From Niebla homalea (taxonomy: Eukaryota; Ascomycota; Lecanoromycetes; Lecanorales; Ramalinaceae): a stretch of 64,000 nucleotides of DNA. The translations under genes were made by a program, and so were the position numbers. Where the stretch lies: NCBI GenBank assembly GCA_019925105.1, contig JAHGAU010000020.1:897501-961500 (forward strand). The letters are read 5' to 3'. Under the pieces are notes generated by a model. It was given only the letters and a program-made list of their open reading frames with translations. It searched no databases and was not told the origin of the DNA. Below, one piece after another: positions 23,341-35,170 of the stretch (its first letter is position 1; every line of letters begins with the position of its first letter).

Positions 23341-24455
23341 ATGTCTTTCGATCCGATTGTTGAGGCCTTGCAGCAGTATAGCACGTACGTGATATATCAA
23401 ACCTCTTTTCCTGATTGTACATGCTCCGCGAGCCCGACCAGTTGTTGAAAGGCAGATCATGTATGTCAGGTCTGACGTCTGATTCGGCCTCAGATGCGAT
23501 GTCGCCGATGCGATGCAAAAGCTTGGGTATGTAGGAGGAGGGTTCTTGGAGGGGATGTGCGTTCAACTTCTTTCTTTGAAGCGGCGCTTCGTTATATCCA
23601 CAAACGGAGCCTGAAGAGGCTCAAATCAAGATTGCATGGTACTTGAATCACGTCTCTTGTCTACCATCTGTCGAGACCGTGATTGATACCATGAAAACTC
23701 CCAACAGAACACTGCAGTCCCCTCCCCACCCCTCGCCATCCCCCATCACCACCGCCGAACTCCCCAAAATCATTGGCCCCGCCCATACAGTCCGCTACTA
23801 CTATAAAGACCCCGCGTGTACTAAAAAGCCCACGACCCATTACGTCTGTCCGGCCCTTTTCCCTTCTCATACATCCTGTTCCCTTCCTCTGACCCCCAGT
23901 CTACTAGATCGACACGCTCCCCCATCCTCAATCCTTCTCATCTCCGCCCCCCGCTCACCTGAGACGAGAAACGCACTCTTCGGCGGCCTCATGGCCGCGC
24001 GCGCGAAAACAGCAGGCGCCGAGGGCATAGTCGTCGATGGCCGGATCCGGGATCTGGAGGAGCATTGGGAGCTGGGGGCGAAAGTGTGGGCGAGGGGAAC
24101 GGGGATCACGGGCGCGGGGGCGGGGAGCGGGATGGAAGTGCGTGAAGTAAGTTCTTGGTATTCTCTGGAATGGAAAAGGGGAGGGTTCTCACGCTGATGA
24201 TGGATGCACTGGTCGCAGGCTGGAGGGTCGGTGACAGTAGGCGGTGTAGTGGTAGAAGAGGGTGATTATCTCATCGGCGACGTTAACGGCGTGGCTTGCG
24301 TGCCGAGGGATGTGGCCGAGAAAGTCGTCAAGTTGATACCCAGTCAGGTGGAGGCAGATGAGAGGATCCGGCGTGGGATTCTGGAGGAGGGAAGGGGGTT
24401 TGAAGAGGCTAGCAAGGAGTTCAGGAGGGAGGTTTTGAAGGCGGAAGATGTTTAG
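23341..24455 (+). CDS. RraA-family protein (HMG/CHA aldolase or oxaloacetate decarboxylase-like)
   Basis: Proposed exons are join(23341..23388, 23676..24146, 24219..24455), 251 residues. The core is diagnostic of the RraA/methyltransferase-like fold: KIIGPAHTVRY, then GGLMAARAKTAGAEGIVVDG at about 119-138, RIRD, and GDYLIGDVNGVACVPRD. The GGLM..R and DGxxRD residues form the substrate and divalent-metal site in 4-hydroxy-4-methyl-2-oxoglutarate aldolases. Fungal members probably act on oxo-acids in the cytosol. The second intron (72 nt, gtaagt) is secure. The first exon is short and reads MSFDPIVEALQQYST, a typical RraA N-terminus. Its 287-nt intron uses a weak gtgata donor, so that junction is less certain. 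Without it the protein would start at ATG 23691. Confidence 0.82.
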
Positions 24456-24654
24456 ACTGCGGAATGGGGAGGGTATCAGACTGATTTGTCAAACTTGAGA
24501 AGTGCCTGCACATTTTGTTTTCGAGATGACAGGAGATGGTCAGGCCCACGACCATTGATCATACAAAACGGTCTCCACCTTAAGCCGGCGAAGCTCGTAC
24601 TTTTGAATATACTATACAGTTTATATTTTTCAAGAGGACAAAATTAAGCATACA

Positions 24655-24738
24655 GCACTGTTGGGTTAGTGGTAAACTTGGTCGTTGCCATCGTCTCACG
24701 ATATCGACCAGCCCCGTGTTCGATTCACGGACAGTGCA
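24655..24738 (+). tRNA. tRNA-Gly(GCC) with 13-nt intron
   Basis: A complete cloverleaf can be drawn. The acceptor stem is GCACTGT/ACAGTGC and the D stem GGTT/AACT, with the A box TTAGTGGTAA. The anticodon stem is GGTCG/CGACC, with loop TT-GCC-A-T. The T arm is CCGTG-TTCGATT-CACGG. The anticodon GCC is at 24687-24689. A 13-nt intron (24691-24703) sits after position 37, the canonical place for nuclear tRNA introns. A T4 run at 24747-24750 can serve as the Pol III terminator. The gene ends 215 bases before the pyrophosphokinase ATG. Confidence 0.9.
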
Positions 24739-24953
24739 TATTGTTATTTTGTCATATTTGTCACTTTAGCATCTCCACATCCCACAGCCTTAATTATGCC
24801 CTTGGAGGAACCTAATTTTTCAATTGCTGTGAATCTATTGTGCGTAGAGAATATTTCTGCCCTGACGCTAAGCTCGGCCCACTAGTTATAGCAAGGTCAA
24901 CTCGCACTTCACGTCACTCGAGCTCCTTCAATATTAGCAACTACTTACCCACC

Positions 24954-26716
24954 ATGAGGCGCGTCAAGATCTTCGGTGGCTCCTCCCATCCTCTCCTCGT
25001 CGACGCCATATGTGAACGCCTTGGCACCTCACCGGCAGATTGCGACTTGAAGAGCTTCAGCAATGGCGAGACGTCGGTCAACATTAACACATCTGTTCGC
25101 GATCAGGACGTCTTCATTGTGCAGAGCGGCAGCAACAAGATCAATGACAGTATCATGGAACTGCTCGTCATGATTTCAGCCTGCAAGGGTGGTTCTGCCA
25201 AGTCGATTACTGGTGCGTCCGACGCGCGCTTGGATGAGCTGGCAGGACAAGGCTGACTGATGCAGCTGTCATGCCGTACGTATGACTTGATCTGCACATG
25301 ATCCTGTTGCTGAACCATTAAAGATACTTCCCATACTCGCGTCAATCAAAGAAGAAGTCTCATCGTGGCGCGATCACCGCTAAGCTCCTGGCCAATCTCC
25401 TCTCAATTGCAGGCATTTCTCACGTTATAACGGTCGACCTACACGTGGGTGGTCCTTCGTCCGCGCAGAAAGGACCAGAAATAAGAGTTGAATGATAACA
25501 GGCACCTCCTACTACAGGCTTCTTCGGCAAGCCCGTAGACAACCTCAACGCTGAACCTCTCATTGCACGATGGATCAAGAACAATGTACAAAGCTGGCGG
25601 GAAGCTGTCGTCGTGAGCAAGAACGCTGGTGGAACCAAAAGAGTTACGTCTCTTGCGGACGCACTGAAGCTGAACTTTGGTTTGGTGACAACACAGCCAA
25701 GGAGAAATAACAACATGACGGGCAGCATGGAAGGGAGCAGTTTCTTCGATCGCTATGGCGAGCCCAGTCACAGCTCCAGCTACGACGGCCCAAGCGATGA
25801 TCCACCCGAAATCACCAGCCTAGATGATCGCAGACGCCCCCATCGTCAATCTCTACGCTCTGAGCCCCAGACCAACGGCATCCCCCCAACTTCTGTCCCA
25901 CGAAACGTCCAAATTCCTCCCACATCCAGCCCACTTAACCACTCTACCCGCCTCAGTTCCTCGCCTCCAACAGCCCGCACACCCATGCCACACGACTACC
26001 ACCGCCCAGACTTCCCATCTCGTCTATCAGAGCTCCCCCGCCGCCCCTCAGAAGACTACACCGATGAACGCGCGCGCGAAGTCATCACTGGCCGTCTAAT
26101 CCACGGCCACATCGTCGACGACAACGCCCCCTCCCCCGCCCTCTCCGCAATCTCCGGCTCCAATACTTGGTCCCCTCACGGTGGTTCTGGCAACGGAATC
26201 TCCTCCCCCGCAATTGAAGAATCTGACCCTATGGCCATGTCCTTCTTATCGACCGTCTCGCGCCGTACAACCGACCATATCACCAATCCGGGCAGTGGCG
26301 GAGATCCTGACAACGAAGAGGACGAAGAAGAAGGGTTCAATGACCCAGAGCTCGAGCATACAGTCACTCTCGTGGGCAACGTCGCCGCCCGCTGCGTCTT
26401 CATCATTGATGACATGATCGATCAGCCGGGGTCGTGGATCGCGGCCGCCGAGACTGTGGTCAAACGTGGGGATGCGGAGAAGGTGTATTGCATGGCCACG
26501 CACGGTTTGTTCGGGGACGATTCGCTGGAGCAGATGGAGGCGTGTGAGTGCATCGATTTCATCGTGGTGACGAACACGTACCCCATTGCGCCCGACCGGG
26601 TGGAGAGGTGTCAGAAGCTGGTGGTGCTGGACATGGCGCATTTGCTGAGTGAGGCTATCCGGAGGAATCACTATGGAGAGAGTATCAGTGCACTGTTCCA
26701 GCATTATCCGGACTGA
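24954..26716 (+). CDS. Ribose-phosphate pyrophosphokinase, Prs5-like
   Basis: Makes PRPP from ribose-5-phosphate and ATP for purine, pyrimidine, His and Trp synthesis. Four exons, join(24954..25212, 25266..25275, 25324..25444, 25502..26716), give 534 residues in phase. Exon 2 is only 10 nt. Landmarks are an N-terminal KIFGGSSHP, then [21 protein letters not shown] assembled across the micro-exon, VDLHAPTTTGFF across intron 3, and the PRPP loop [12 protein letters not shown] at about 433-441. A Pro/Ser-rich insertion of roughly 200 residues (about 197-410) interrupts the domain, as the non-homologous regions do in yeast Prs1/Prs5. The DDMIDQPGS form of the loop also resembles Prs5. The protein likely works as a subunit of a hetero-oligomeric PRPP synthase with a regulatory role. 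Confidence 0.93.
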
Positions 26717-27518
26717 CGAGAAGATCTGTAAGTGAGTTTTAGGAGCGATTTTAGCAAGGCGCTATGGCAATAATCGAGGATGCAATGGTGTTTTGCGGGG
26801 TGGCTGATGGAGCTAAGGCGAGCGCGATCCAAGATGTGATTGGGCATGAAGATTGCACGAGGTTTGCTACCAATCCTGTTCACAATCTATTAACCCAAAC
26901 CCATTTCGGCATCATCAGAGCGGGGATCCCAGATATAGATGAGCAGTCAGAGCGCACAAGGTTTGCTTCCAATCTGACTGGCAACGTCCTGCTTCCTATT
27001 CCCATTTCTCAATCTCGTCGTCGCATACATCTCACGCACCATACCACACATTTCCTATTCTACCACCCTTCCTTTTCAACCTTCCACCCCCCTCTCCACC
27101 TCTCCTAGAAAAAACAAAACCAACCCCCAAAACCCAGCGATGCAGCTCCCCTCGTGGACTGCAGGACCCTCCTCTCTCCCCCACCCCGCCTTCTCCACGA
27201 ACGGGTTGGGGGGGGGCAAGATACATAGGATGCCGGTCTTAACGGAGCGTTGGCACATCGAAGCAAAAAACCCCCCCCCACACCTCCTCTGTGCTTTTTT
27301 CTGCATGCGGGGGTTCCCGGGGGGGCCACCGAGGACCGAAGGCATCCCCCTCTTGCTTGCCATCAGTGATGGCATGGGTGGGGAAATGGGGTGCAAGAGA
27401 ACGTCTCGGACATGACTTTGATTTTGGGACTGGTGGTGGGAGGGAGGGAAGGTGGCGGTGTTAAGGGTGTTTGAGAAGGGGGGGGCGGGGGTGGTTGGGA
27501 AAAGATCGGCGGCGAGAG

Positions 27519-27616
27519 GTGAGCGAGGGCGGCGATAGTTGCGCGAGGGCGGCGATAGGTGAGCGAGGACGGCGATAGGTGAGCGAGGCGGCGATAGGTG
27601 AGCGAGGGCGGCGAGG
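27519..27616. repeat. G-rich 20-bp tandem array (five units)
   Basis: Units of gtgagcgagggcggcgatag, with small variations, at 27519, 27539, 27559, 27579 and 27598. The fourth unit is 19 bp and the last is cut short. A minisatellite; no coding frame is evident. Confidence 0.85.
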
Positions 27617-28239
27617 TGGGGTTTGCTCGCATTTGCGAGGAGAAAAAGATGGGGAAGGGCGCAGTCAGTCGTGTTTGTGGCAATGTGGAGATGCCTTCAA
27701 TCATCGTTGCGAGGACGACGTTACGGCCTGGGATGGGTGTTGCGTGCAGCTTGATTTCGCGCGTGTGTCTTGGCGTTCACTGTTTGGGCCCCAACACCTG
27801 GCAATTATAGGTCTTGACAAACTTTGGAGGACGATGACATTGGAGTAGAGCGCACGCTGTGGAAGATGGAAGGGGATAGAGAGTGTCGTCTGAGGTGCAC
27901 GTGAGTAGCTGCGATGATGGGAGACTGCCGGTAAGAGCGAGATGGTAAGTGGTTTGGTGCGCAGTGCAATCCTTCATCTCCTGCCAAAGGTATGTGGCCT
28001 GAGCCCTCAGGTCTATGTCTTGGAACCCACAGCAAGTCTATGTCGTTATGTCTCTTACTGTCCTCGTTGTTGCTCTTCCCATGTGTCCGCTTGGCCTGCT
28101 GTGGATCACATCTTGCTTCGCCCGTCTGTAAGTTATATCAGCCGTTGTTCCAGCGAGAGTCGCCATGGAAGGGAAGTATTACCTTCTTCCTTACTTCCCA
28201 TGTTTGTTCCACCGTGGTTGACCTTCCGGTCCTCGGTAC

Positions 28240-28555
28240 CCTCCTTACCAGTGACGAGGAACTGGCGGTAGGAGTCATGTTCGTTGCCGAAGTGGCGCAT
28301 CATCTCCTTCTCTTTTAGGTCCTTGGCACGCTTATGGCTGGTGTCGTAAAAAGCGATATTGGAGGCTGTAAGCTTCTTGGAATTTTGGTCACTATCTTGT
28401 GTGATTAGAGAATGGCCACCCAGGTATTATAACAGGAGACTTGCGGCATCTTGGACAGCTGTTGCAAATGACGAAGTCAAGATGTAGATTCTGTGGCTTT
28501 GGATGGTGTAATGATCGTTGTGGGGTTTCTTGACCGTGTCTTGAAGGAAAGACAT
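28240..28555 (-). pseudogene. Possible gene remnant of unknown family
   Basis: On the minus strand an ATG at 28555 opens MSFLQDTVKKPHNDHY and runs about 42 codons to a stop. Shortly downstream another frame reads AKDLKEKEMMRHFGNEHDSYRQFLV and ends at a good gtaagg donor. Both pieces look coding, but I cannot join them with canonical splice sites and do not recognise the protein. It is either a damaged gene or coincidence. Confidence 0.25.
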
Positions 28556-31500
28556 GATGACCCCCTTAATATAACGATCGTGCGATCGTCCTAGGTGCCA
28601 GTGCAAAGGTGGACGATGCAGAGGGGGTGTTTCCACGTAGCAAGCAGCTGGAGCAAAGTGCGAGGAGTTCGTACCAGCAATTCCGCGAATAAGACGAAGT
28701 GCTGCGAATGCGCGCGTTGTAGTACTTTTGCTCGGTCTGGGGAAGGAGCTTTGTCCCAAAGAAGACGGCGTATGCAGGTCAAAAAGTCGGCTGCATATAT
28801 ATTCGCGATTTACCGGGGTCGCTGTAACGGAAGACGATGAATTGGCCAATTCTGGGCCATGAGCTCACGGAATTTGAAACAGCTGAGATTTTGATTGACC
28901 AATTGGTTTCTAAGGCCACATCGTCGGCAAGCTGGCGATGCTTACTGGTGGGAGTTTGCAGCTTTTATTTCAGACAGATGAGGCTTGTGCCAACCAAGCA
29001 TGGCGGCAATGCGACGATCTGCTGCAATGCAGAAGCACGAAAGATGCCTGCGCCTTATGCTATGCCGGCACATGAGCCATGACCAGATGGAGCAACTCCG
29101 CTTGAGCGCAACCAGTTGGATCGCCTTTCTTCATCAAGATTCAAATGTCTGCATGTTCTGTGAGCTTGTTACTTTGCTCTTGGAAGTGCCCCGTAGGGTC
29201 AAGCTTCCGTATTGTAGACGATCCAGTATGACTGGCGCCGTCAGATGTCCCTCCTCGTTCACATCAAGTGGCTATTGTCTGCCCTAAACATTATCTAGCG
29301 CGCATGCAAGTCCTTGCTGGTGCAGATTTTTGCATATGCAAACATGCATATGCAAACACGGTAGGGCAGCAAGCCCATTGGCCCGATTGTAAAGGTCTTC
29401 AGCTCGAACACTGGATGGAATGAGGGGCTTTGCGGCTCTGTACTACTCGAAGCCGAGGTGCGATTCTGGAAAATGAACGCTCATCGCGACGAGTGCCAGT
29501 CACAAGACGCAGAAACGCCCAGTCAAATGACGCGAAGGTGGAGATCTCCTTTCGATACTGTAGACGCATCGTCGCAAAGACTACATATGGGGAAACCGTG
29601 ATATGACGAGGAATCCCTCCATTCTCGAATGTCGATTCGACCACGAACAGATCACAGGATCCTATTGTGTAGTAGTGGTCGGGATATCTAGATACTTCAT
29701 TTCTGGTTGTTGCCGTCTCTGCCGCTGAAGTCAAAATCTCAAAAATGCCTATTAGCATCATGGGGTTGTACAGAGTGGAGCAAGACTTTGAGAGTGGAGC
29801 AGGAGTGCTGCAAACATTTCAACGGCCAGGGCCCAATGCGAGAAGTGCAGCATCTCGACGAGAATAATCACTCTCTAGAGCCCTACATTACTGTACATGC
29901 AAGCTGTAGCGTGAGCTCGAAGGAACATCTTTATGTCGTCAAGTTGCAGATAACGCGTGGTCCCCATCCTAGAAACTAACCCGATTAGGAAGGAGACAAC
30001 GCAGAAGCAAAACTTTCTCCGACCTCGCATGTTTTCAGCTATGAAACCGGGCGCTGTCACACTGCATCGAGCGTGGTCAACATGCATGATCACTATGCAT
30101 CGGGCGCTATCGCAACTTGGTAATGCTTCCTTGAACCACGCGATTCTCCAGACATAATGTACATGCCGGAGGTGTTCGGCTGCACAGGGGAACAAGAATT
30201 GCCTGAATCGCCTGGATCACCGTACTGAGCTTGACGATATGACTACTATGATAGTCCGGCAATCGAGAACTTCGCAAAGCTAGTCTGTCCCCTCCTCGCG
30301 GGCCGACTGTCAGCTCTGCATGACGTATCCTAGGGCTGATGAGAGCTTGAACCCTTCCATTCGTGCTCGAACGACTCTATGGATAGTAAGGTCCATTTTT
30401 CTACAATGCCACAAAGGAAGGACCCCATCTGAACCTTTTCCGCTCTTACCAGGCGATGGAGCTGTGACTACCGGATTCAAGTTTCGCGTAATCACGCGAA
30501 GGTCCATCGCACGAGCGTCCTGCGCTCGCGAGCGACGAACCAGATTGCGAGCGTCGTATTTCTTTTGGATGCTTGGTATCTACGGGGATAGAAGTGAGAA
30601 GGCTCGATTCCGGAGAATTATAATGCTAACCTGTTGACTTTGTGCTGCACAATCCCCGGAAATTGCCGAGTCTCTATTTCAAAGCGCCCAGTCTACCTTC
30701 CTTCACTTTCCATGTTAAAACCCGCTGAGATGCCCTAGGGAGGTGAGATCTTTTGGTGCGACGTATAGCTACGAAACCCTACTCGATCTCCTGGAGCCGC
30801 TTGGTTCTCCCGAGTGCGATCTTGTAAGCGCCTTCCAAGCTTCTGATGCTTGCTGATACCGCCTTATCTGAAAAGTAACCCCAACGCTCACGACCCTTTT
30901 GCTCAATGCATTTCTTGACGTCTCACGTTAACTTCTGAGGAGATACTGAACGAACGTCATCCGTTGCTGGGCCTTCCGGAACTCTCTGGGTGCCAGAAGG
31001 ATCAAGGAATGGCGACGCAGAATGTCTTTCAGCGACGAACGAGAAAAGATAAGTGGGACGACATGGAGAGCCCTTCAATAAGACCTCACAGACTATTGCG
31101 TCTAGAAATAGTCAAGCAAAGCCACCCAGGCGAAAGCGAAGGAAGCACCCACAACCAAATAACTCGCATCTAAGTAATTTCAATGACCCTTCACTACTTG
31201 CGACTCACGCTGAATCTGCCGGAAGGCTTCAAATCTAAGCATAAGCTATTACAGGGGACTCTTGCTAGCATTCATACCGCAGCATAGAAGCCTAAACTTC
31301 CGCTTTGATGACCGTTACGATATCTATGCTGTAGTCTCTCGTCAGTACATAGATCTGGAAACCCGATCTGACTTTCTCACGGTCTTCAACTGGCAACACC
31401 CCTTTTACATGCTACATGAAGTTTTGGACTGAGATAATTAGATTGATGAAAGAGGCACCATACTTGGCATCCTGCACCTTTGAGTCTCTCATCGAGCAAT

Positions 31501-32684
31501 TGAAATTGAAGGATCTCATAAACAGGGATTTCATCTCATCCTGCTCGCAATCGTGAGAATCTGGAGATTGCGAGAAGCGCTCAGCAATCATGACAACAAC
31601 TTGGAATTGCCAGGGAGGAGATTTCAACGCAGCTCGAAGCAAGTTTGTGGCTTCCAGTGTTGAGGTTCTGAATGTAATCTTTCTGTGCGATGTCCTAGGA
31701 GTTGAGATTCGCTGGGTTATGATTCGTGGTGATCATCTCAAATCCGATGGGTCGCATGGATCGCAACGTCGACCCAAGCCTTCTAGGCTTTCTCCCTTCT
31801 GCAAACCCAATAAGTCTTCAGTCGATAGCTTCCTTGTTGAGTAAGTTATGAGCCATTCTCTCCAGTGCTGAATGATGCTGGCAGGGCGCTTATCATGAAG
31901 TCTTGAGTCTTTGTACTCAGCAACTCAGCATGATGGACTAATTGGTGGTCTGCGCCTCGTCGGTCGACTGACGATCTCAAGGACCATTCTGTCAGCTCGA
32001 AAAAGCGAAGCTTAAACTCGACGGAGGCGTATGAAGTCCATTTCTCATGCAAACCTGTGACGAGGAAGACACCTCCAGCAAATTATGCGAGTCTGCACAA
32101 ACAATTTGCAATGCAAAACTCTGAGGCGATGGGTGATCGGTTGGAAGGGCATTAAGGGGCCTGATACAGTCTACGCTGGATTCGAAACCAGGAATTACTT
32201 TGAAGTGTCGTGATGCGATCGGAACTCGGTGGAACACTGGTGAGATATTCTTCAATATGGCAGAATGGGAGCTAGTAATGCGATTCCCTGATGACCAACA
32301 CCCAAATCTACCTTTGACTTGGGCCAGATCATCTCTGACCTCCATCTACTTGGTTCACAACGTCGAGCCAGCAAATAGTCCAACAAGAGAACCAGCCGCA
32401 ATGAATGCACCGAGCAGAGAATGATAATGAGACTTGGACTTCCCGGCCAGCAGTCAGAACATGCCCGAATCCCCGCACCACGAATCCCTTACTCTTTGAA
32501 CGACATTCATTATCTGGTTGATTTGTATAAATCTCGCGATGAACAGACGGATATAAGTGTTTGTAAAAGTGGTTGATTGAACTATACCCTGGCCCCGAGC
32601 GGTGGTCTATCTCTATAGAAGAAGACAACAAATACGAAGTAAATATAAACCCCACCAGTTAGGGTATAAGTCTCTATTATAGGT

Positions 32685-34213
32685 CTACGATTTTTCATCT
32701 CTCTTGATCCTGTCCATTACAGCAGCCAGCCTCTGCTTCCGAAGCCTGATCGCGGCGATTTGCGGGCCCCGAGATGTGCCTCCGGCAGCGGCCTGCATGA
32801 CGCTAAGCAGCCTGAAGACCTGGCGCAGCTGTAACGTCATCAATACACGCCCCACGTAATCCCACTCCGTGACCATATCAATCTTGTAACATCCAAAAGA
32901 CACACTGTGCCTAGGTGAATGACCGTCACGTCCCTCAGATTCACCATCCCCATCATCCTCACCTTCTCTCTCCGCTCCCATCGACTCAGAGGATGAGGTA
33001 CCATGGCCTCTGGCACCCTCATCGTCATCCTTCCCGCTCTCCCCATCCGCCTTCGCGCCATGGCGGCTACTTCCTCGCCCGCCCCGTATGCGATTCATGT
33101 TTCGACCGACCAGCTGCTCAAACGTCGCAATCAGCTTGTCGCTGACAACGCCCAGCAGTACCATGTGATCTGAGCGCGCTATGTAGCCGGCACACCTCTG
33201 TACCTGGGCACAATGCTTGAGCGCCTTCTTCTGGTGTGCAAGGATCGCATCCAGCTCCTGCATGTCCGCTGTGCCGGTTCGATTCTCGAGCTCTTCCAGC
33301 AGCTCGAGGATTGTCTGAACGCAAGTGCAGAAGGAGGGGGCTTTGTCGAGCGTCCGCTGCGGCTGCCATTGGGTGGCCGCTTGCGGTCGTGACTGGAGCA
33401 TTTGGGAGCGAGTGGATGAAGCATTTGAGACGGGGGATGGACGTGCTCTCTGGGCTTGTTGAGCCTCCCTCTGCCCTTCCGGCTGCGGTAGTACCATATT
33501 GGCCATGGTGAAGGGATTGAGCTCCGGGAGGGAGGACGGATAAGTTTCGTCAGACGAAGGGCTGGTGTGTTCTGGTGAGGGATAGAAGTCGATGGGGTAG
33601 TCCTTCAAGTCGTCGGCGCCCATGGGGATTGGATATTGTTGTAAGCCCGGGCAGTCTTCCATCGCAGAGTGGTTCAAGTCAGGCAACAGATCGTGCATTG
33701 TTTGATCGAAAATGTTGAGCAAATCCTCATCAAATGACTGCACTGGCGATGTGAATGGACTAAAGGCATTATTCTCCGAAGTGGCCGTGACATCGCCCAG
33801 TCGACCATCTGGTTCGGGACCTGAGCTGGTCTTGCGGGCGGAGGCCAAAGCTCGACTGCGGCCGATCCGAGATGTCGTCTGCGCATTCTCTGAGGTGGCT
33901 CTGACGGGCTGCCGAGAGGCCGCACCGTGTTTTCCATGGCGACGATTGCTGCTCCCTGCTTCGGTATATGTACACGGTGTCGAATTACTCTTGCATCGAT
34001 CGCACCCATTTCTCTGGCCCCCGCATCTCAGCTGCGGGCCACGGGGAATGCGTCAGCCAGACCCCGCAAGCATACATGGGGGGTGGTTGGCTTTGGTGAA
34101 TCCCCCACCTTTCGAGCTCGACACGTATCACAAGCTGAATGATGAGGTGTATAGGCCCCTGCTTGGAAGGAGGCCGCGTTGCTCTGGGGCTCGTAACGGA
34201 GAGTGCCAAACAT
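32685..34213 (-). CDS. Zn2Cys6 transcription factor, AflR-like
   Basis: Two exons, complement(join(32685..34031, 34109..34213)), give 483 residues. The 77-nt intron (34032-34108) splits the DNA-binding domain. The joined sequence has a perfect Zn2Cys6 binuclear cluster: C28-x2-C31-x6-C38-x6-C45-x2-C48-x6-C55 (ACDTCRARK joined to LRCGGQRNGCDRC). A Ser/Pro-rich middle is followed by an AflR-type regulatory region: CTCVQTILELLEELE, LKHCAQVQRCAGYI, DKLIATFEQLV, and the C-terminal MTLQLRQVFRLLSVMQ. Members usually act in the nucleus as pathway-specific activators of secondary-metabolite clusters. It is transcribed away from the intact P450, sharing a 957-bp intergenic region. It is the likely regulator of the terpene cluster (inference from position). 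Confidence 0.92.
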
Positions 34214-35170
34214 GGTCGAAGCTGCGTCTGTCTACCGTCTAGAGCAACGGCACACAAGTTGAGAGAAGTCAAGGAAATGAAGTCAAGGTGTTGAAAAAAA
34301 TCCAAGTAGAAGGCTGACAGGAGCGGTGCATGCAGTACCAGAAGAATGCCCGCCGATCGGCTTAGAGATGCATCGAGATCCAAGGTATAGATAAGGCCTA
34401 CGATGCAACCATAATGGAGGTCGCCATGGCACCCTTGACCAATCAACTCGACTCCTAATCGCAGGACCGCTTGGCCAGACCATGTGGATAGCCGTCTTTT
34501 GCGTAAAGATAGCTTAGTGCTATTGTCCCTAAGACGTAAGATGGCTTGAATATCAGGGACGTACTAAAGTCTGACGTACAGAAGGCGGCGCGGGAGGAGC
34601 TCCACCCTGGCTTATCCATACCTAGACCTACAAGCGAAGAAAGAGCCCGGCCCTAAGCCCCTTCGGGCTAGATGCTCGCAAGTTGAGGCAAGTGAGGGCC
34701 CCCGCCAGGCGGGGCATCACGGGGAGGTGGGGTTCCTGCGCGATGGTTATACGACCAGCGGCCTCTGGCTGGTCGTTGGCTTGCAGGCACGCAGCTTGGA
34801 GTGGTGGCTCTTTCAATAGAACTACTGTTGGCGTGGCACGAGCCAGGCTTATGAGTCGTCGATACGGGTGAGACGAGATGCAGGGTACTGGTGGAGGGTA
34901 GGGGCTCCCACACCACCCTACATAGGGCACCACCTACGCTCCAATCGGCCTGCATGTTCTCGGAGACCCTGATTTGGGCCAACTCAACAAGACGCAGCTC
35001 TTCATTCAGATCGGACGAAACGTGATGCACTCCCCAAAAAGGGGTGCTCGTCTTGCAGGAGCTGATGAGGAGGCGGCGAGCACCCCGCCCCACCCAACCA
35101 CTGCTCCATGCATTTCTATGATTGCAAGTCTTCCTACATTCATCTTACAGCCAGGCTTCCATTATCATTC
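34214..35170. promoter_or_regulatory. Bidirectional promoter region, regulator/P450
   Basis: 957 bases between the divergent start codons. No convincing gene is present. It is dense in inverted repeats, including CGACCAGC/GCTGGTCG at 34752-34775 and the 10-bp pair at 35041-35086. Which sites the regulator binds cannot be told from sequence; I found no perfect TCG-N5-CGA AflR site by eye. Confidence 0.55.
35041..35086. repeat. Perfect 10-bp inverted repeat in P450 promoter
   Basis: GGGGTGCTCG at 35041-35050 pairs exactly with CGAGCACCCC at 35077-35086 across a 26-nt loop. A further imperfect arm, CACTCCCC, lies just upstream of 35041. It ends 84 bases before the P450 ATG, in the likely leader or core promoter. 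Confidence 0.8.

Larger units (their letters stand above)
26717..32684. other. About 6 kb without a confident gene
   Basis: Normal base composition but no recognisable protein. It contains G/C homopolymer runs at 27208-27332, the G-rich tandem array at 27519-27616, a possible gene remnant on the minus strand at 28240-28555, and scattered short frames. It may be a region of decayed genes, or it may hold a non-coding transcript. I see nothing that decides. Confidence 0.4.

Noticed and set aside
30964..32052. Several short frames of ordinary composition
   Set aside because: No motif, no consistent strand, no splice logic. Treated as non-coding or too decayed to call.
34668..35093. Minus-strand frame of 141 codons between the regulator and the P450
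   Set aside because: Low-complexity Pro/Ser/Arg composition, no family resemblance, and it covers the divergent promoter with its inverted repeats.
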